A stretch of DNA of 44,510 nt from the NCBI GenBank assembly GCA_959596495.1, contig CAUFXK010000006.1, forward strand, positions 1-44,510. Reading direction: 5' to 3'. A program made the position numbers and the translations under genes. Numbering within the stretch: position 1 is the stretch's first letter; each line of letters begins with the position of its first letter. The notes under the pieces were generated by a model. That model was not told the DNA's origin. It did no database searches and saw only the letters and a program-made list of their open reading frames with translations. Below, one piece after another: positions 32,753 through 41,528 of this stretch. The stretch is from an uncultured Collinsella sp. (lineage in GTDB: Bacteria > Actinomycetota > Coriobacteriia > Coriobacteriales > Coriobacteriaceae).

Positions 32753-32789
32753 AACCACCACAAAAGGGACAGGCGCCTTTGTGGTGGTT
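32753..32789 (+). repeat. 37-bp palindromic mini-repeat with AGGGACAGG loop
   Basis: Perfect 12-bp arms AACCACCACAAA (32753-32764) and TTTGTGGTGGTT (32778-32789) enclose AGGGACAGGCGCC. The loop start AGGGACAGG is the same as in the 821/888 repeats, while the arms differ but still pair. It lies between the metallophosphoesterase gene and its terminator. Confidence 0.8.
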
Positions 32790-32790
32790 C

Positions 32791-32827
32791 TGGCGCCGTT
32801 GCCATTATGGCAGCGGCGCCTTTTTTG
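32791..32827 (+). terminator. Terminator after the metallophosphoesterase gene
   Basis: Stem GGCGCCGTTGCC / GGCAGCGGCGCC (one G-U pair) followed by TTTTTT. Confidence 0.9.
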
Positions 32828-32884
32828 TCCGTGCGGCGCGGTAGAGTGTAGGCGGTTGAAATTTGCGTCCATCGAGGAGCTGCT

Positions 32885-34642
32885 ATGAACGAGATTAAGT
32901 GCCCGCATTGCGGCGAAGTTTTTAAGGTCGATGCGTCAGGCTATGCGGATATCGTCAAACAAGTGCGCGATGCCGAGTTTTCGCGCGACCTGGACGAGCG
33001 CGTGAAGGCAGTCCAGCGCGAGGGCGAGCAGGCGCTGGAGCTTGAGCGCTCGCGCTCAACGGCTGCCTTGCAAAAGGCAGAGTCTCAGCGCGACGCTCAG
33101 CTTATCGAGCAGAAGAACGCTGCGGCTCAGAAGTTGGCACAAGAGGTCGCCAAGCGCGATGCCGAGCTTGCGGAGCTGCGCGCCAAGCTCGAGGGCGCTG
33201 CCGCAGAGCGTGAGGGTGCAAGCCAGCGTGCAGCTGTTGAGGCCCGCGCCGATGCTCAAAAGGAAAACGCTGAGCTTCAGCGAGAAATCGACAATTTGCG
33301 TGCGCAGCTGGAGCGCAAGGATGACGAAGTCAAGTTTGCCGAGTCGGCGGCGCGCAACGCTGCCCAAAACGATGTGGCTGCACGTGATGCCCAGATTGCC
33401 GAGCTGCAGGCCAAGCTTGCCGCAGCGGACAAGGCCCAGGAGATGGCACTTGCCGCCGCCGCTGCCGAGTCGCAGCGCGAGCTCGATGCCACTCGCAGCG
33501 AGGCCGAGCGCACGCTTACCGACTATCGGGCGAAGGTGCAGGAGAAGTTTTCCGCCGCAAAGGCCCAGTCTGAGCAGGAGGCCGAGGGCCTGCGCGCCCA
33601 GCTGCGCGAGCAGGAACTGAGGGCAAAAGTGAATCTGTCGGAGGCGGTTGCCGCGGTGGAGCGAGAGCGCGATGAGGCGCGTGCCAAGCTGACGAGCGAG
33701 CTGGCGGTGCGCGATTCTCGCGAGGAGCAGGCCAAGGCAGCACACGAGCTCGAGCTTGCGCAGGCCAAGCGCGCGAGCGATGACCTGATTCGTTATAAGG
33801 ATGAAGAGATCGAGCGCCTTAAGGACATGAAGGTTCGTCTGTCTACCAAGATGGTGGGCGAATCGCTCGAGCAGCACTGCGAGACCGAGTTCAATCGCCT
33901 GCGCATGACGGCGTTTCCCAACGCGTACTTCGAGAAAGATAACGATGCATCCGAGGGCACCAAGGGAGACTTCATTTTCCGTGAGTGCGACGCGAGCGGC
34001 AACGAGGTCATTTCGATTATGTTCGAGATGAAAAACGAGAACGACGAGACCGCGACCAAGCACAAAAACGAGGACTTCTTTAAGAAACTCGATCACGATC
34101 GTCGCCAGAAAGGCTGTGAGTACGCGGTGCTCTGCACGCTGCTCGAGCCCGAGAGCGAGCTCTATAACGCAGGGATAGTCGACGTGAGCTATCGCTATGA
34201 GAAGATGTACGTGATTCGCCCGCAGTTTTTCATTCCCATGATTACGCTGCTGCGCAACGCCGCTATGGGTTCGTTGCGCTATAAGCAGGAGCTAGCGGAG
34301 TACAAACAGCAGAATATCGATGTTACGAACTTCGAAGCCAAGATGGAAAAGTTCAAGGACGGCTTCTCGCGCAACTATAACCTGGCGAGTAAGCAATTCG
34401 AGTCGGCGATCAAGGAAATCGATGCCGCCATCAAGCAGCTCGAGAAGACCAAGGACGATTTGCGCCGCAGCACCGAGAATCTGCGCCTGGCCCACAACAA
34501 GGCCGATGAGCTTACCATTCGCAAGCTCACTTGGGGCAACAAAACCATGAAGGCAGCGTTTGATGAGGCACGCGAGACCGCGTCGGAGACAGGCGATGAG
34601 CCCGCCGAGGCGGATTCGTATGAGGTCGAGGATGCCGAGTAG
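32885..34642 (+). CDS. DUF2130 coiled-coil protein
   Basis: 585-residue cytoplasmic protein. It begins with a CPHCGEVF knuckle (Cys6, Cys9), then has a long, charged, Ala/Glu/Arg-rich coiled coil (about 25-310), the DUF2130 core (about 310-490; FEKDNDASEGTKGDFIFREC, IMFEMKNEND) and another coiled coil near 510-560. The core acidic-x-Lys pattern (GDF ... FEMK) looks like a PD-(D/E)XK nuclease fold, but activity is not established for this family. ATG at 32885 has GAGGAG 5 nt upstream. It is flanked by terminators on both sides, so it is its own unit. Confidence 0.85.
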   Translation: MNEIKCPHCGEVFKVDASGYADIVKQVRDAEFSRDLDERVKAVQREGEQALELERSRSTAALQKAESQRDAQLIEQKNAAAQKLAQEVAKRDAELAELRAKLEGAAAEREGASQRAAVEARADAQKENAELQREIDNLRAQLERKDDEVKFAESAARNAAQNDVAARDAQIAELQAKLAAADKAQEMALAAAAAESQRELDATRSEAERTLTDYRAKVQEKFSAAKAQSEQEAEGLRAQLREQELRAKVNLSEAVAAVERERDEARAKLTSELAVRDSREEQAKAAHELELAQAKRASDDLIRYKDEEIERLKDMKVRLSTKMVGESLEQHCETEFNRLRMTAFPNAYFEKDNDASEGTKGDFIFRECDASGNEVISIMFEMKNENDETATKHKNEDFFKKLDHDRRQKGCEYAVLCTLLEPESELYNAGIVDVSYRYEKMYVIRPQFFIPMITLLRNAAMGSLRYKQELAEYKQQNIDVTNFEAKMEKFKDGFSRNYNLASKQFESAIKEIDAAIKQLEKTKDDLRRSTENLRLAHNKADELTIRKLTWGNKTMKAAFDEARETASETGDEPAEADSYEVEDAE

Positions 34643-34660
34643 AGGATAGCGTATCGCGCA

Positions 34661-34704
34661 AAAAGCGGGGCCGCTGGCGATGTTGCCAGCGGCCCCGTTT
34701 TATT
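34661..34704. terminator. Bidirectional terminator between DUF2130 and helicase genes
   Basis: 13-bp stem CGGGGCCGCTGGC (34666-34678) with 34685-34697, AAAA on the left and TTTTATT on the right. Confidence 0.93.
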
Positions 34705-34722
34705 CCGTTCCAGTTTGTTTGG

Positions 34723-37404
34723 CTAGTTCTCGAGCAGGTCCTCGATAAAGCCGACGCGGTAGTTTTTGAAGATGACCTCGCCGCCGTCTTGCGTGGCGTC
34801 CAGATCGACATCGCCCATGATGCCAAAATCGTGGTCGCCATCCTCGTCGGCAAAGATCTGGTGCACGTGCCACACGTGTGCAGTCTTCTCGTCGGACTCA
34901 TCGATGGAAAACATTGCGGCGCTGCGGGCATCTCCGTCGGTGAGAATCTCCTCATGCTGCTCATGGTAGGCATCGAGCGCCTTTTGCCAGCGGATCTCGC
35001 TCATGCCCCAGTCGTCGTCGAGCTCGCCCAGGTCGCGCACGTGCTCGCGGGCGGCAAGGGTCACGCGGCGGAAGAGCGCGTTGCGCACCAGCAGCGTGCA
35101 GCCGCGGCGATCCGCCACGACCTCGTCGATGCCCTGCGGCGGCGCGGCGTCGAGGGCTGCCGGGTTGCCGGCGTTCTCCCACTCGTCCACCAGGCTCGAG
35201 TCGACCGAGCGCACCACAAAGCCGAGCCACGAAATGATGTCACGCAAGCGCTCATCGCGCTTCTCAATGGGCACGGTGCGATCGAGGGAACGGTAGGCCT
35301 CGGCTAGGTAGCGCAGCAGAATGCCCTCGGAGCGGGCGATGCCGAGCTTTTGGATATAGCCCTTAAAGTCACTCGCGCTTTCCAGCATGTCGCGCAGGAC
35401 ACTCTTGGGCGAGAGCTGGTAGTCGTTGGCCCAGGGTACTTCCTGGCAGTACTTGTCAAAGGCGGCGTCGAGCAAATCCTCGAGCGGTTTTTCGTACGTG
35501 ACGTCCTGAATACGCTCCAGACGCTCCTCATACTCAATGCCGTCGGCCTTCATCTCGGCCATGGCGCGGTCGCGCGCGGCGCGCTCCTGTGCGCGCAATA
35601 CCTGCTTGGGGTCCTCGAGCGTAGCCTCGACCATCGAGATGAGGTCCATGGTATAGGTCTCGCTCTCGGGATCGAGCAACTCCAGCGCGGCAAGCAAAAA
35701 CGGCGAGAGCGGCTGGTCGAGCGCAAAGTCTTCGGGCAGGTCGACCGTCAGCGCGTAGTCGATGTCCGGCGCGGCGTCAGCCGGAGCGTCGGGTGCGGGC
35801 GGCACTTCGGTGCGAACGACGACGCCGGAATCGATGAGCGTGGCGAAGATCTCGTCGGCACGAACCTCGAGCTTTGCCTTTTCCTCAGGGGTCTGCAGAC
35901 TCGTCTCGATGAGGTCGTGTACGCGGGCTCGGGCATCGCCGCCCTGCTCGACCACGCTAATCACCATGGAGTGTGTGATGCGCAGGCGCGGCTTGAGCGT
36001 TTCGGGCTGCGTCTCGATCAGGCGCTCAAAGGTCTGCTTGTTCCAGGTGACAAAGCCCTCGGGGGCCTTCTTCTTTTTAATCTTGCGGAGTTTTTTGGGG
36101 TCGTCGCCCGCCTTGGCCATGAGCTTGGCGTTCTCGATCTCGTGCTCGGGTGCCTCGGCAATCACCATGCCCTCGGTATCGAAGCCCGAGCGGCCGGCGC
36201 GACCGGCAATCTGATGGAACTCGCGGGCGCGCAGGCGACGCATCTTGTAGCCGTCGAACTTGGTGAGCGCGGTGAGGACCACGGTGTGGATGGGCACGTT
36301 GATGCCGACGCCGAGTGTGTCGGTGCCGCAAATGACGGGCAGTAGGCCCTGCTGCGCCAGGCGCTCGACCAGCAGGCGATAGCGCGGCAGCATACCGGCG
36401 TGGTGCACGCCGACGCCGCAGCCGAGCAGGCGTTTGAGAATCTTGCCAAAGGCCGTCGAGAAGCTCGTGCCCTTAGCCGCCTCCTTAATGGCCTCGCGCT
36501 GCTCCTTGCTGGCAATGCCAAAGTTGGCGAGCGACTGTGCCGTCGCAAGGGCGGCGTCCTGGCTAAAGTGCACGATGTAGAGCGGGGCCTCGCCGCGGCG
36601 CATCGCGAGCTCGACGGTGCCCTCGAGCGAGGTCGTCACATAGTCGTAGCTCAGCGGCACAGGGCGTGGGGCATCGACGACCAAGTCGCAGGTAGCGCCG
36701 GTGTGCTCCTCGAGTGAGGCGGCAATCGCGGTGACATCGCCGAGCGTGGCGCTCATGAGCATGAATTGCGTGTGAGGCAGGGTGAGCAGCGGCACCTGCC
36801 AGGCCCAACCGCGATCGGGGTCGGCAAAGTAGTGGAACTCGTCCATGGCGACGCAGCCAACATCGGCATCTTCGCCCTCGCGTAGTGCGTCGTTGGCGAG
36901 GATCTCTGCCGTGCAGCAGATGACGGGCGCCTTGGTGTTGATATGCGTGTCGCCGGTGATCATACCGACGTTATCGCGGCCGAGCACCTGCACAAGGTCG
37001 AAAAACTTCTCGCTGACCAGAGCCTTGATGGGGGCCGTGTAATAGCAGCGTTTGCCCTGTGCCATGCCCATAAAGAGCATGCCCAGCGCGACAAGCGACT
37101 TACCCGAGCCGGTCGGCGTGCCCAGAATGACGTGATCGCCGGCGGCTAGATCCATGAGGGCCTCTTCTTGGTGGTCCCACAGCTCAATACCGCGATCGCT
37201 CGTCCATTCAAAGAAGCGCTCGAAGGCCTGATCGGGCGTGAGCCACGGTTCGGGCTCACTGCCGTCCTCGGGCTCCCACCAGGTGGGGGAGAGCGCGCCG
37301 AGCGAGCCAAACTCGGCTTCGGTTCCCGTGCCGCCCGAGAATGAGCTGGCAGCGCCGGCGCCGGAGACGGTGCTGGCGGCGGTATCTGTCGTGGTCTGTG
37401 CCAT
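34723..37404 (-). CDS. Ski2-like DEAD/DEAH-box helicase with DUF3516 domain
   Basis: 893-residue ATP-dependent helicase, a type found in actinobacteria. Motif I GTPTGSGKS (about 95-103), motif II DEFH, motif III SATLGD, then VHHAGMLPRYRLLVERL and QIAGRAGRSGFD (motif VI) give a Ski2/RNA-helicase-like pattern. After ~470 comes a Lys-rich loop (RKIKKKKAPEGFVTW) and a long C-terminal DUF3516-like region. It probably unwinds RNA or RNA/DNA; the target is unknown. ATG at 37404 is chosen: the longer open frame to 37644 passes through repeat copy C and is not conserved coding. TrmB lies upstream on the same strand. Confidence 0.88.
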   Translation of the reverse strand: MAQTTTDTAASTVSGAGAASSFSGGTGTEAEFGSLGALSPTWWEPEDGSEPEPWLTPDQAFERFFEWTSDRGIELWDHQEEALMDLAAGDHVILGTPTGSGKSLVALGMLFMGMAQGKRCYYTAPIKALVSEKFFDLVQVLGRDNVGMITGDTHINTKAPVICCTAEILANDALREGEDADVGCVAMDEFHYFADPDRGWAWQVPLLTLPHTQFMLMSATLGDVTAIAASLEEHTGATCDLVVDAPRPVPLSYDYVTTSLEGTVELAMRRGEAPLYIVHFSQDAALATAQSLANFGIASKEQREAIKEAAKGTSFSTAFGKILKRLLGCGVGVHHAGMLPRYRLLVERLAQQGLLPVICGTDTLGVGINVPIHTVVLTALTKFDGYKMRRLRAREFHQIAGRAGRSGFDTEGMVIAEAPEHEIENAKLMAKAGDDPKKLRKIKKKKAPEGFVTWNKQTFERLIETQPETLKPRLRITHSMVISVVEQGGDARARVHDLIETSLQTPEEKAKLEVRADEIFATLIDSGVVVRTEVPPAPDAPADAAPDIDYALTVDLPEDFALDQPLSPFLLAALELLDPESETYTMDLISMVEATLEDPKQVLRAQERAARDRAMAEMKADGIEYEERLERIQDVTYEKPLEDLLDAAFDKYCQEVPWANDYQLSPKSVLRDMLESASDFKGYIQKLGIARSEGILLRYLAEAYRSLDRTVPIEKRDERLRDIISWLGFVVRSVDSSLVDEWENAGNPAALDAAPPQGIDEVVADRRGCTLLVRNALFRRVTLAAREHVRDLGELDDDWGMSEIRWQKALDAYHEQHEEILTDGDARSAAMFSIDESDEKTAHVWHVHQIFADEDGDHDFGIMGDVDLDATQDGGEVIFKNYRVGFIEDLLEN

Positions 37405-37527
37405 GTGGTTGCTTTCTCTCGCGTTTGTCCGCCATCCATTATGGCGTAGCGGCGGCGCGGGACGCCAGCGCGAAAGAAAATGCAGGAAATGGGCGTTCTG
37501 CTCAGCCGTTTGGTGCGACCGCGAGCT

Positions 37528-37646
37528 AAGTGAGTAGACTTTTTGCGATTTCGCCAGCACATGGCTTTTGCGTAAGGGATTTACCTGCGGTTTTAGTTTT
37601 CGCCATGCAGGCTGTGCTCGGCTATTGCCAAAAAGTCTACTCACTT
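37528..37646 (+). repeat. 119-bp inverted-terminal-repeat element, copy C
   Basis: Same length as copies A and B, same orientation (inner GATTTACCTGCGGTTTT). The inverted ends reach CTAAGTGAGTAGACTTTTTG and its inverse (37526-37648). It lies between trmB and the helicase gene (both minus), about 120 bp upstream of the helicase start and 67 bp downstream of the trmB stop, so it may be transcribed with trmB. Confidence 0.9.
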
Positions 37647-37714
37647 AGATTTGAGGACCGTCCGTCGGCGCCTATTTGCCGCTTGGTTTCCGGCGTAGCG
37701 ACCGCCAAAAGCCC

Positions 37715-38554
37715 CTATGACTCCTGCGGCAGGCGCTTTTTGCCCTTGCGAGCGCGGTTTATAAAGTTCTCGACGGCCTCTTCCATGCCGAGGGGCACGT
37801 AGGTGAGTTCATCGAGGTTATCGGGCAGGTAGCAGGCAAGGCTTTGCTCCTGCGCGCGGCCCGCCGCGAGCTGTTCATCGCTGGGTTGCGCGCCGGGTGT
37901 GGCGCAAGTGCCGTAGACGGCGGCACCCATCTCGCGCGTGCGGCGCTCGTACTCGGTCTCGGGATGCTCGGGATGGTCGCGGCGGACGTCGTCACTTACC
38001 CAAAGCGTGTCGTAGCCGGCCGCGGCAAACTGCCCCAGGGCGTAGTCGCGCAGTGGCTTACTGTCGGTGCGCAGCGTGACGGTAGCGCCGGCTGAAAAGA
38101 GCGGGCGGTAGAGCATCAGGTGGTCGACATGGACGAGTCGTTTTTTGGCGTACTTGGCCTTGGGCTGCGGCGTGGGAAAGTTGATGGTTATGGCGTCGAG
38201 CTCGCCTGCGGCAAACAGCTGCGGCAGCGATGCGGCACCTCGGGGCAGGACGAGTGCGTTGGACAGCTCCTGCTCGCAGATTTTCTGCGCGGCGTAGGCG
38301 ATGCAAATGGGCTCTTGGTCCATGCCGATAAAGAGCGTGTTTGGCTCGTGGGCCGCGCGCTCTACAAGGTACGTTCCCTTGCCACAACCAAGATCCAGGT
38401 GAAGGTGTTCGAAAGGCTTGCTGCCTGCGGGCGCACAGGCCTTGCGCCAATCTCCGGCATAGGCCTCGGGGTTCGTCTCAATCGCATCGGCGTAGCGCTC
38501 CAGGCGCTCCTCGAGCACAAAGTTCTTAGGCGTGCGAACGTGGACGGCTCCCAT
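37715..38554 (-). CDS. trmB: tRNA (guanine-N7)-methyltransferase TrmB
   Basis: 279-residue SAM-dependent enzyme that methylates G46 of tRNA. The SAM site is LHLDLGCGKGTYLVE (about 51-65), followed by GMDQEPICIAYAAQKI and the family loop INFPTPQPKAKYAKKRLVH, which holds the position of the usual PDPWPKKRH motif, here with Thr and Gln substitutions. The C-terminus is extended and basic (RARKGKKRLPQES). The helicase gene follows on the same strand, separated by repeat copy C. Confidence 0.9.
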   Translation of the reverse strand: MGAVHVRTPKNFVLEERLERYADAIETNPEAYAGDWRKACAPAGSKPFEHLHLDLGCGKGTYLVERAAHEPNTLFIGMDQEPICIAYAAQKICEQELSNALVLPRGAASLPQLFAAGELDAITINFPTPQPKAKYAKKRLVHVDHLMLYRPLFSAGATVTLRTDSKPLRDYALGQFAAAGYDTLWVSDDVRRDHPEHPETEYERRTREMGAAVYGTCATPGAQPSDEQLAAGRAQEQSLACYLPDNLDELTYVPLGMEEAVENFINRARKGKKRLPQES

Positions 38555-38672
38555 GAGGCTCCTTGGTCATACGTGTGGAACGCATAGCCGCGCGTTCCGT
38601 CAATGGGTTGGAAAGGGGTGGGCATAGTTTGCCCAAAAGCTGCGGTGCGGCTCGGCGGCGAGTCGCCGATGC

Positions 38673-39545
38673 CTACAGCCGCTTGAGGATCACATAGCGG
38701 TTGAGCTCGCCGCTACGACCGTCGGCATGGAAACGCTCAAGCTCGCGTACGGGGACCTCGCCGCTCTTGTAGAACGTACGGACGCCGCGCACCAGGTCGG
38801 TGATCTGCTGATCGTCAAAGTGATGGCAATAGCGGTAGGCGTGGCGGTCGTTTTGCCAGCCAATGAGGTGGTCGCCGGCTTCAAACTGCGCGGAATCGTA
38901 ACCCTCAAACGGCGGGGTGAGTTCGGCGCGGGCTTCGGCGCGAACGGCCTTGCGCGCCATGCGCTCGTCGTTCATAAACTCCCAAAAGCTGATGGCGATG
39001 ATGCCGCCCGGGCGCGTCTGGCGCACCAAGGCGTCGAGCACGCGTACGCGGTACTCGCACGACGGCACGTGGTGCATAAAGCCAAAGCAGACCGAGATAT
39101 CGGCGAGCGGGGCGTCGAAAAGCACGTCGGGTGTCTCGGCGGGGTTGAGCCTCATGAGGGCGTCGAGCACGTCGAGTTCCTGGAAGTGCAGGTTGGGAAT
39201 GCGCAGGGCGTGGCCATGTGCATCGATGGCCAGGTCTTGGCAAGAGTCGACGCCATAGAACTCGAAGGGGCAGCTGGCATCTGCCGAGGGGTTTGCGCCG
39301 TCGACGCCCTTGGCGGCAAGTGCGCCGCCGGCGGCAAAGTTCTCGAATCGCATATTGCCGCAGGCAAGATCGAAGACGCGGACGGGATGCTCGATGGTGG
39401 CGACGTCGAGCTGTCCGAGCGCGATGTCCATGGTGCGCACCCAGCCGGGCCACGGGGCTTGGCGCGTATCGGAAAAGGAGGCGGAGTGCTCGCGATAGAA
39501 CGTGTTGTTGAGCTGGATGAGCGATGAGGCGAAATCGCGGTTCAC
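38673..39545 (-). CDS. Trm9/ALKBH8-like tRNA methyltransferase
   Basis: 290-residue class I SAM methyltransferase. The N-terminus NNTFYREHSASFSDTRQAPW matches the Trm9/ALKBH8 hallmark (HFSxTRxxPWP), and further Trm9-like features follow: VFDLACGNMRFENF (SAM motif I), ISVCFGFMHHV with IHH-like core, VLDALVRQTRPGGIIAISFW and YRYCHHFDDQQI. In eukaryotes Trm9 methylates carboxymethyl-uridine at tRNA U34. GTG at 39545 is the start, 9 nt behind GGAGGGAG; the upstream ATG lies in the promoter. elp3 is 2 kb away on the other strand and trmB directly downstream. Known only by motif reading. Confidence 0.75.
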   Translation of the reverse strand: MNRDFASSLIQLNNTFYREHSASFSDTRQAPWPGWVRTMDIALGQLDVATIEHPVRVFDLACGNMRFENFAAGGALAAKGVDGANPSADASCPFEFYGVDSCQDLAIDAHGHALRIPNLHFQELDVLDALMRLNPAETPDVLFDAPLADISVCFGFMHHVPSCEYRVRVLDALVRQTRPGGIIAISFWEFMNDERMARKAVRAEARAELTPPFEGYDSAQFEAGDHLIGWQNDRHAYRYCHHFDDQQITDLVRGVRTFYKSGEVPVRELERFHADGRSGELNRYVILKRL

Positions 39546-39812
39546 GGCGCGGAACTCCCTCCGTTGGCGGTGCGGAATAAATAGTACGACCATACTACCG
39601 TTAACGCCGCAACGGGGACAACCAAGCTACGGGTCATTGCTTTGTTTGGACACATTTCCGCAGCTCATATGCACCCGCAACCGCCGGTTGTCAAAAATCT
39701 CACTAGAATAGGTGGCATACTTTTGGCGGTGGCGGATAGATTTTTAACTGTGCAAGGCGCCTAAGAACAAAAACGGTCCGGCGGCACGGCTGGCAATCAC
39801 ATAGGAGGAACC

Positions 39813-40535
39813 ATGAATGTAGAAACTGCGCAGCGGCTCGCCGACCTTCGTCGCAGCAAGGGTTTTAGCCAAGAAGGGCTTGCACGAAAGCTGGGACTGT
39901 CGCGCCAGGCGGTCAGTAAATGGGAGCGCGCGGAGAGCTCTCCCGATACCGAGAACCTGATCTCGCTCGCAAAACTCTATGGCGTGAGTCTGGACGAGCT
40001 GCTCAATCCGAGCGACGAGATTGAGGACGATATCGAGTTTGAGAACGAGGACCGCGCCCGTCAGCGCGAAGCCGAGGCGGCAGAGCGTGCCCGCACCCAC
40101 GAGGCGGCGGCGCGCGCTACCGAGGCGGCAACGCAGGCAAGTGACGCTGCGGCCAAGGCGGCGCAAGCTGCAAGTTGGAGCGCGCAGGCCGCCAATGCCG
40201 CTACGGCGCAGGCGACGAGTGGCGGTGCGGTTGGCTCGACTCCGGTGAAGGGGCCATTCCAGTCGTTCCCGTATTGGGCTGTGTGCTGGCTGCTGTTCTT
40301 TTTGCTAATGTTCCCGTTTGGTGCCGGCCCCTTTGCCGCGCTGATCTTCTTTACGATCCCCATTTATCACTGGGTGGCGCGTGCACTCGATGGCGATTGG
40401 GCGCGCGGGGATATTCAGGTTGGCCCGGCGCCGGTGGCGGCTAAGGCTCAGGTGCAGGACGTTCCTGCCGCGGCTGATACTGACGTGGCTACCGCGACCA
40501 CCGCTGAGCCGAGCGTCAAAGAGGGTGATGAATGA
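39813..40535 (+). CDS. XRE-type regulator with C-terminal membrane segment
   Basis: 240-residue protein. Residues 1-60 are a helix-turn-helix (RLADLRRSKGFSQEGLARKL, SRQAVSKWERAESSPD), ~65-140 a charged then Ala-rich coiled coil, ~150-195 two hydrophobic helices (AVCWLLFFLLMFPFGAGP, ALIFFTIPIYHW), the tail is Ala/Val-rich. So it is probably a membrane-tethered regulator. AGGAGG lies upstream of the ATG. Its stop overlaps the start of a DUF4097 membrane protein by 4 nt, so they are translationally coupled. Confidence 0.85.
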   Translation: MNVETAQRLADLRRSKGFSQEGLARKLGLSRQAVSKWERAESSPDTENLISLAKLYGVSLDELLNPSDEIEDDIEFENEDRARQREAEAAERARTHEAAARATEAATQASDAAAKAAQAASWSAQAANAATAQATSGGAVGSTPVKGPFQSFPYWAVCWLLFFLLMFPFGAGPFAALIFFTIPIYHWVARALDGDWARGDIQVGPAPVAAKAQVQDVPAAADTDVATATTAEPSVKEGDE

Positions 40536-41431
40536 TGAAGCTCTCGCGTGAGTCTAAGGTGCGCCTGGGCGTTGGCATCGGGGCGTTTGTGCTCATTATC
40601 GGGCTTGTCTTTGGCACTTCGCGGATATTGATTCATTTTGATGGCCCGTGGGATCTCGACGATGTTGTACCCGGATTGTCTGGTATGGACGATATGTTTG
40701 ACGACGATGATCTCTTGGATAGCGGTAACTATTCCGCTCGGCCTCAGCAGCTTTCGAGCACGACTTTTGACGAAGACGCGTTCCAATCGCTCGACTTGGA
40801 TGTGACGTCGGGAACGGTCGAGGTTAAACGTGTCTCTGGCGGACCGGTGCGTGTCATCGAAAGCGGGCACGTTGCAAAGGGGGCATCTGCTTCCGATGCC
40901 GCCACTCAGAATCTAGCCAAGATCGAGGGCTCTACACTCAAGATTAGCCAGTTCGACTGCGATGACGAGCGCGCTATCGATCGTTCGGTCACCATCGAGC
41001 TGCCGCGGGATGTTGCGGATAACCTGGTCGGCATTACGGCGAATGTGGGGTCGGGAGACCTGACGATCACGGACATTGCGTGCCACGACTTCGATTTGAC
41101 GTTGGACTCGGGAGACGTCGAGTTTGCGGGTACCGTGACCGACACCCTGAATGCCGAGGTCGGTTCGGGCGATGTGACGTTCGAGCTCTACCAGGCCCCC
41201 GCGAAGTCGATGGATGTAAGCGTGGGCTCGGGCGATGTGGAGATAACGGTTCCGAACTCTACGGGCTTTAAGGCGCGCCTCACCGTGGGCAGCGGTGACT
41301 TCGAGAGTGATTTCCTTCCGCTTGGCTACGATGGCGAGACCACTTTGAATCATGAATTCGACAACGGTGATAAGTCTGCCACGTATCGCTTTAAGGTCGG
41401 TTCGGGCGACATGTCGTTCGAATCGGAGTGA
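40532..41431 (+). CDS. DUF4097-family membrane-anchored beta-solenoid protein
   Basis: 299-residue protein with one N-terminal membrane helix (about 12-32) and an extracytoplasmic domain of beta-strand repeats, each about 20-25 residues with a GSGD or DSGD turn (VGSGDLTITD, LDSGDVEFAG, VGSGDVTFEL, VGSGDVEITV, VGSGDFESDF, VGSGDMSFES). DUF4097 proteins are frequent in cell-envelope stress loci. It overlaps the upstream XRE gene by ATGA and is cotranscribed with it. Probable topology: N-terminus inside, repeats outside. Function unknown. Confidence 0.85.
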   Translation: MMKLSRESKVRLGVGIGAFVLIIGLVFGTSRILIHFDGPWDLDDVVPGLSGMDDMFDDDDLLDSGNYSARPQQLSSTTFDEDAFQSLDLDVTSGTVEVKRVSGGPVRVIESGHVAKGASASDAATQNLAKIEGSTLKISQFDCDDERAIDRSVTIELPRDVADNLVGITANVGSGDLTITDIACHDFDLTLDSGDVEFAGTVTDTLNAEVGSGDVTFELYQAPAKSMDVSVGSGDVEITVPNSTGFKARLTVGSGDFESDFLPLGYDGETTLNHEFDNGDKSATYRFKVGSGDMSFESE

Positions 41432-41528
41432 TGGGCGGTTTTCGGAGATCGGTGCATATAGGCATACTCTTTGATGGAGGCGCCGGGGCCGTGGTCGGCT
41501 TCGGCGCCTTTGCCTTTACAATGGGGTC

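Noticed and set aside
37405..37644. 80-residue N-terminal extension of the helicase
   Set aside because: Most of it is the translation of repeat copy C (SRLFG, KPQVN, KVYSL) and the helicase promoter; ATG 37404 fits better.
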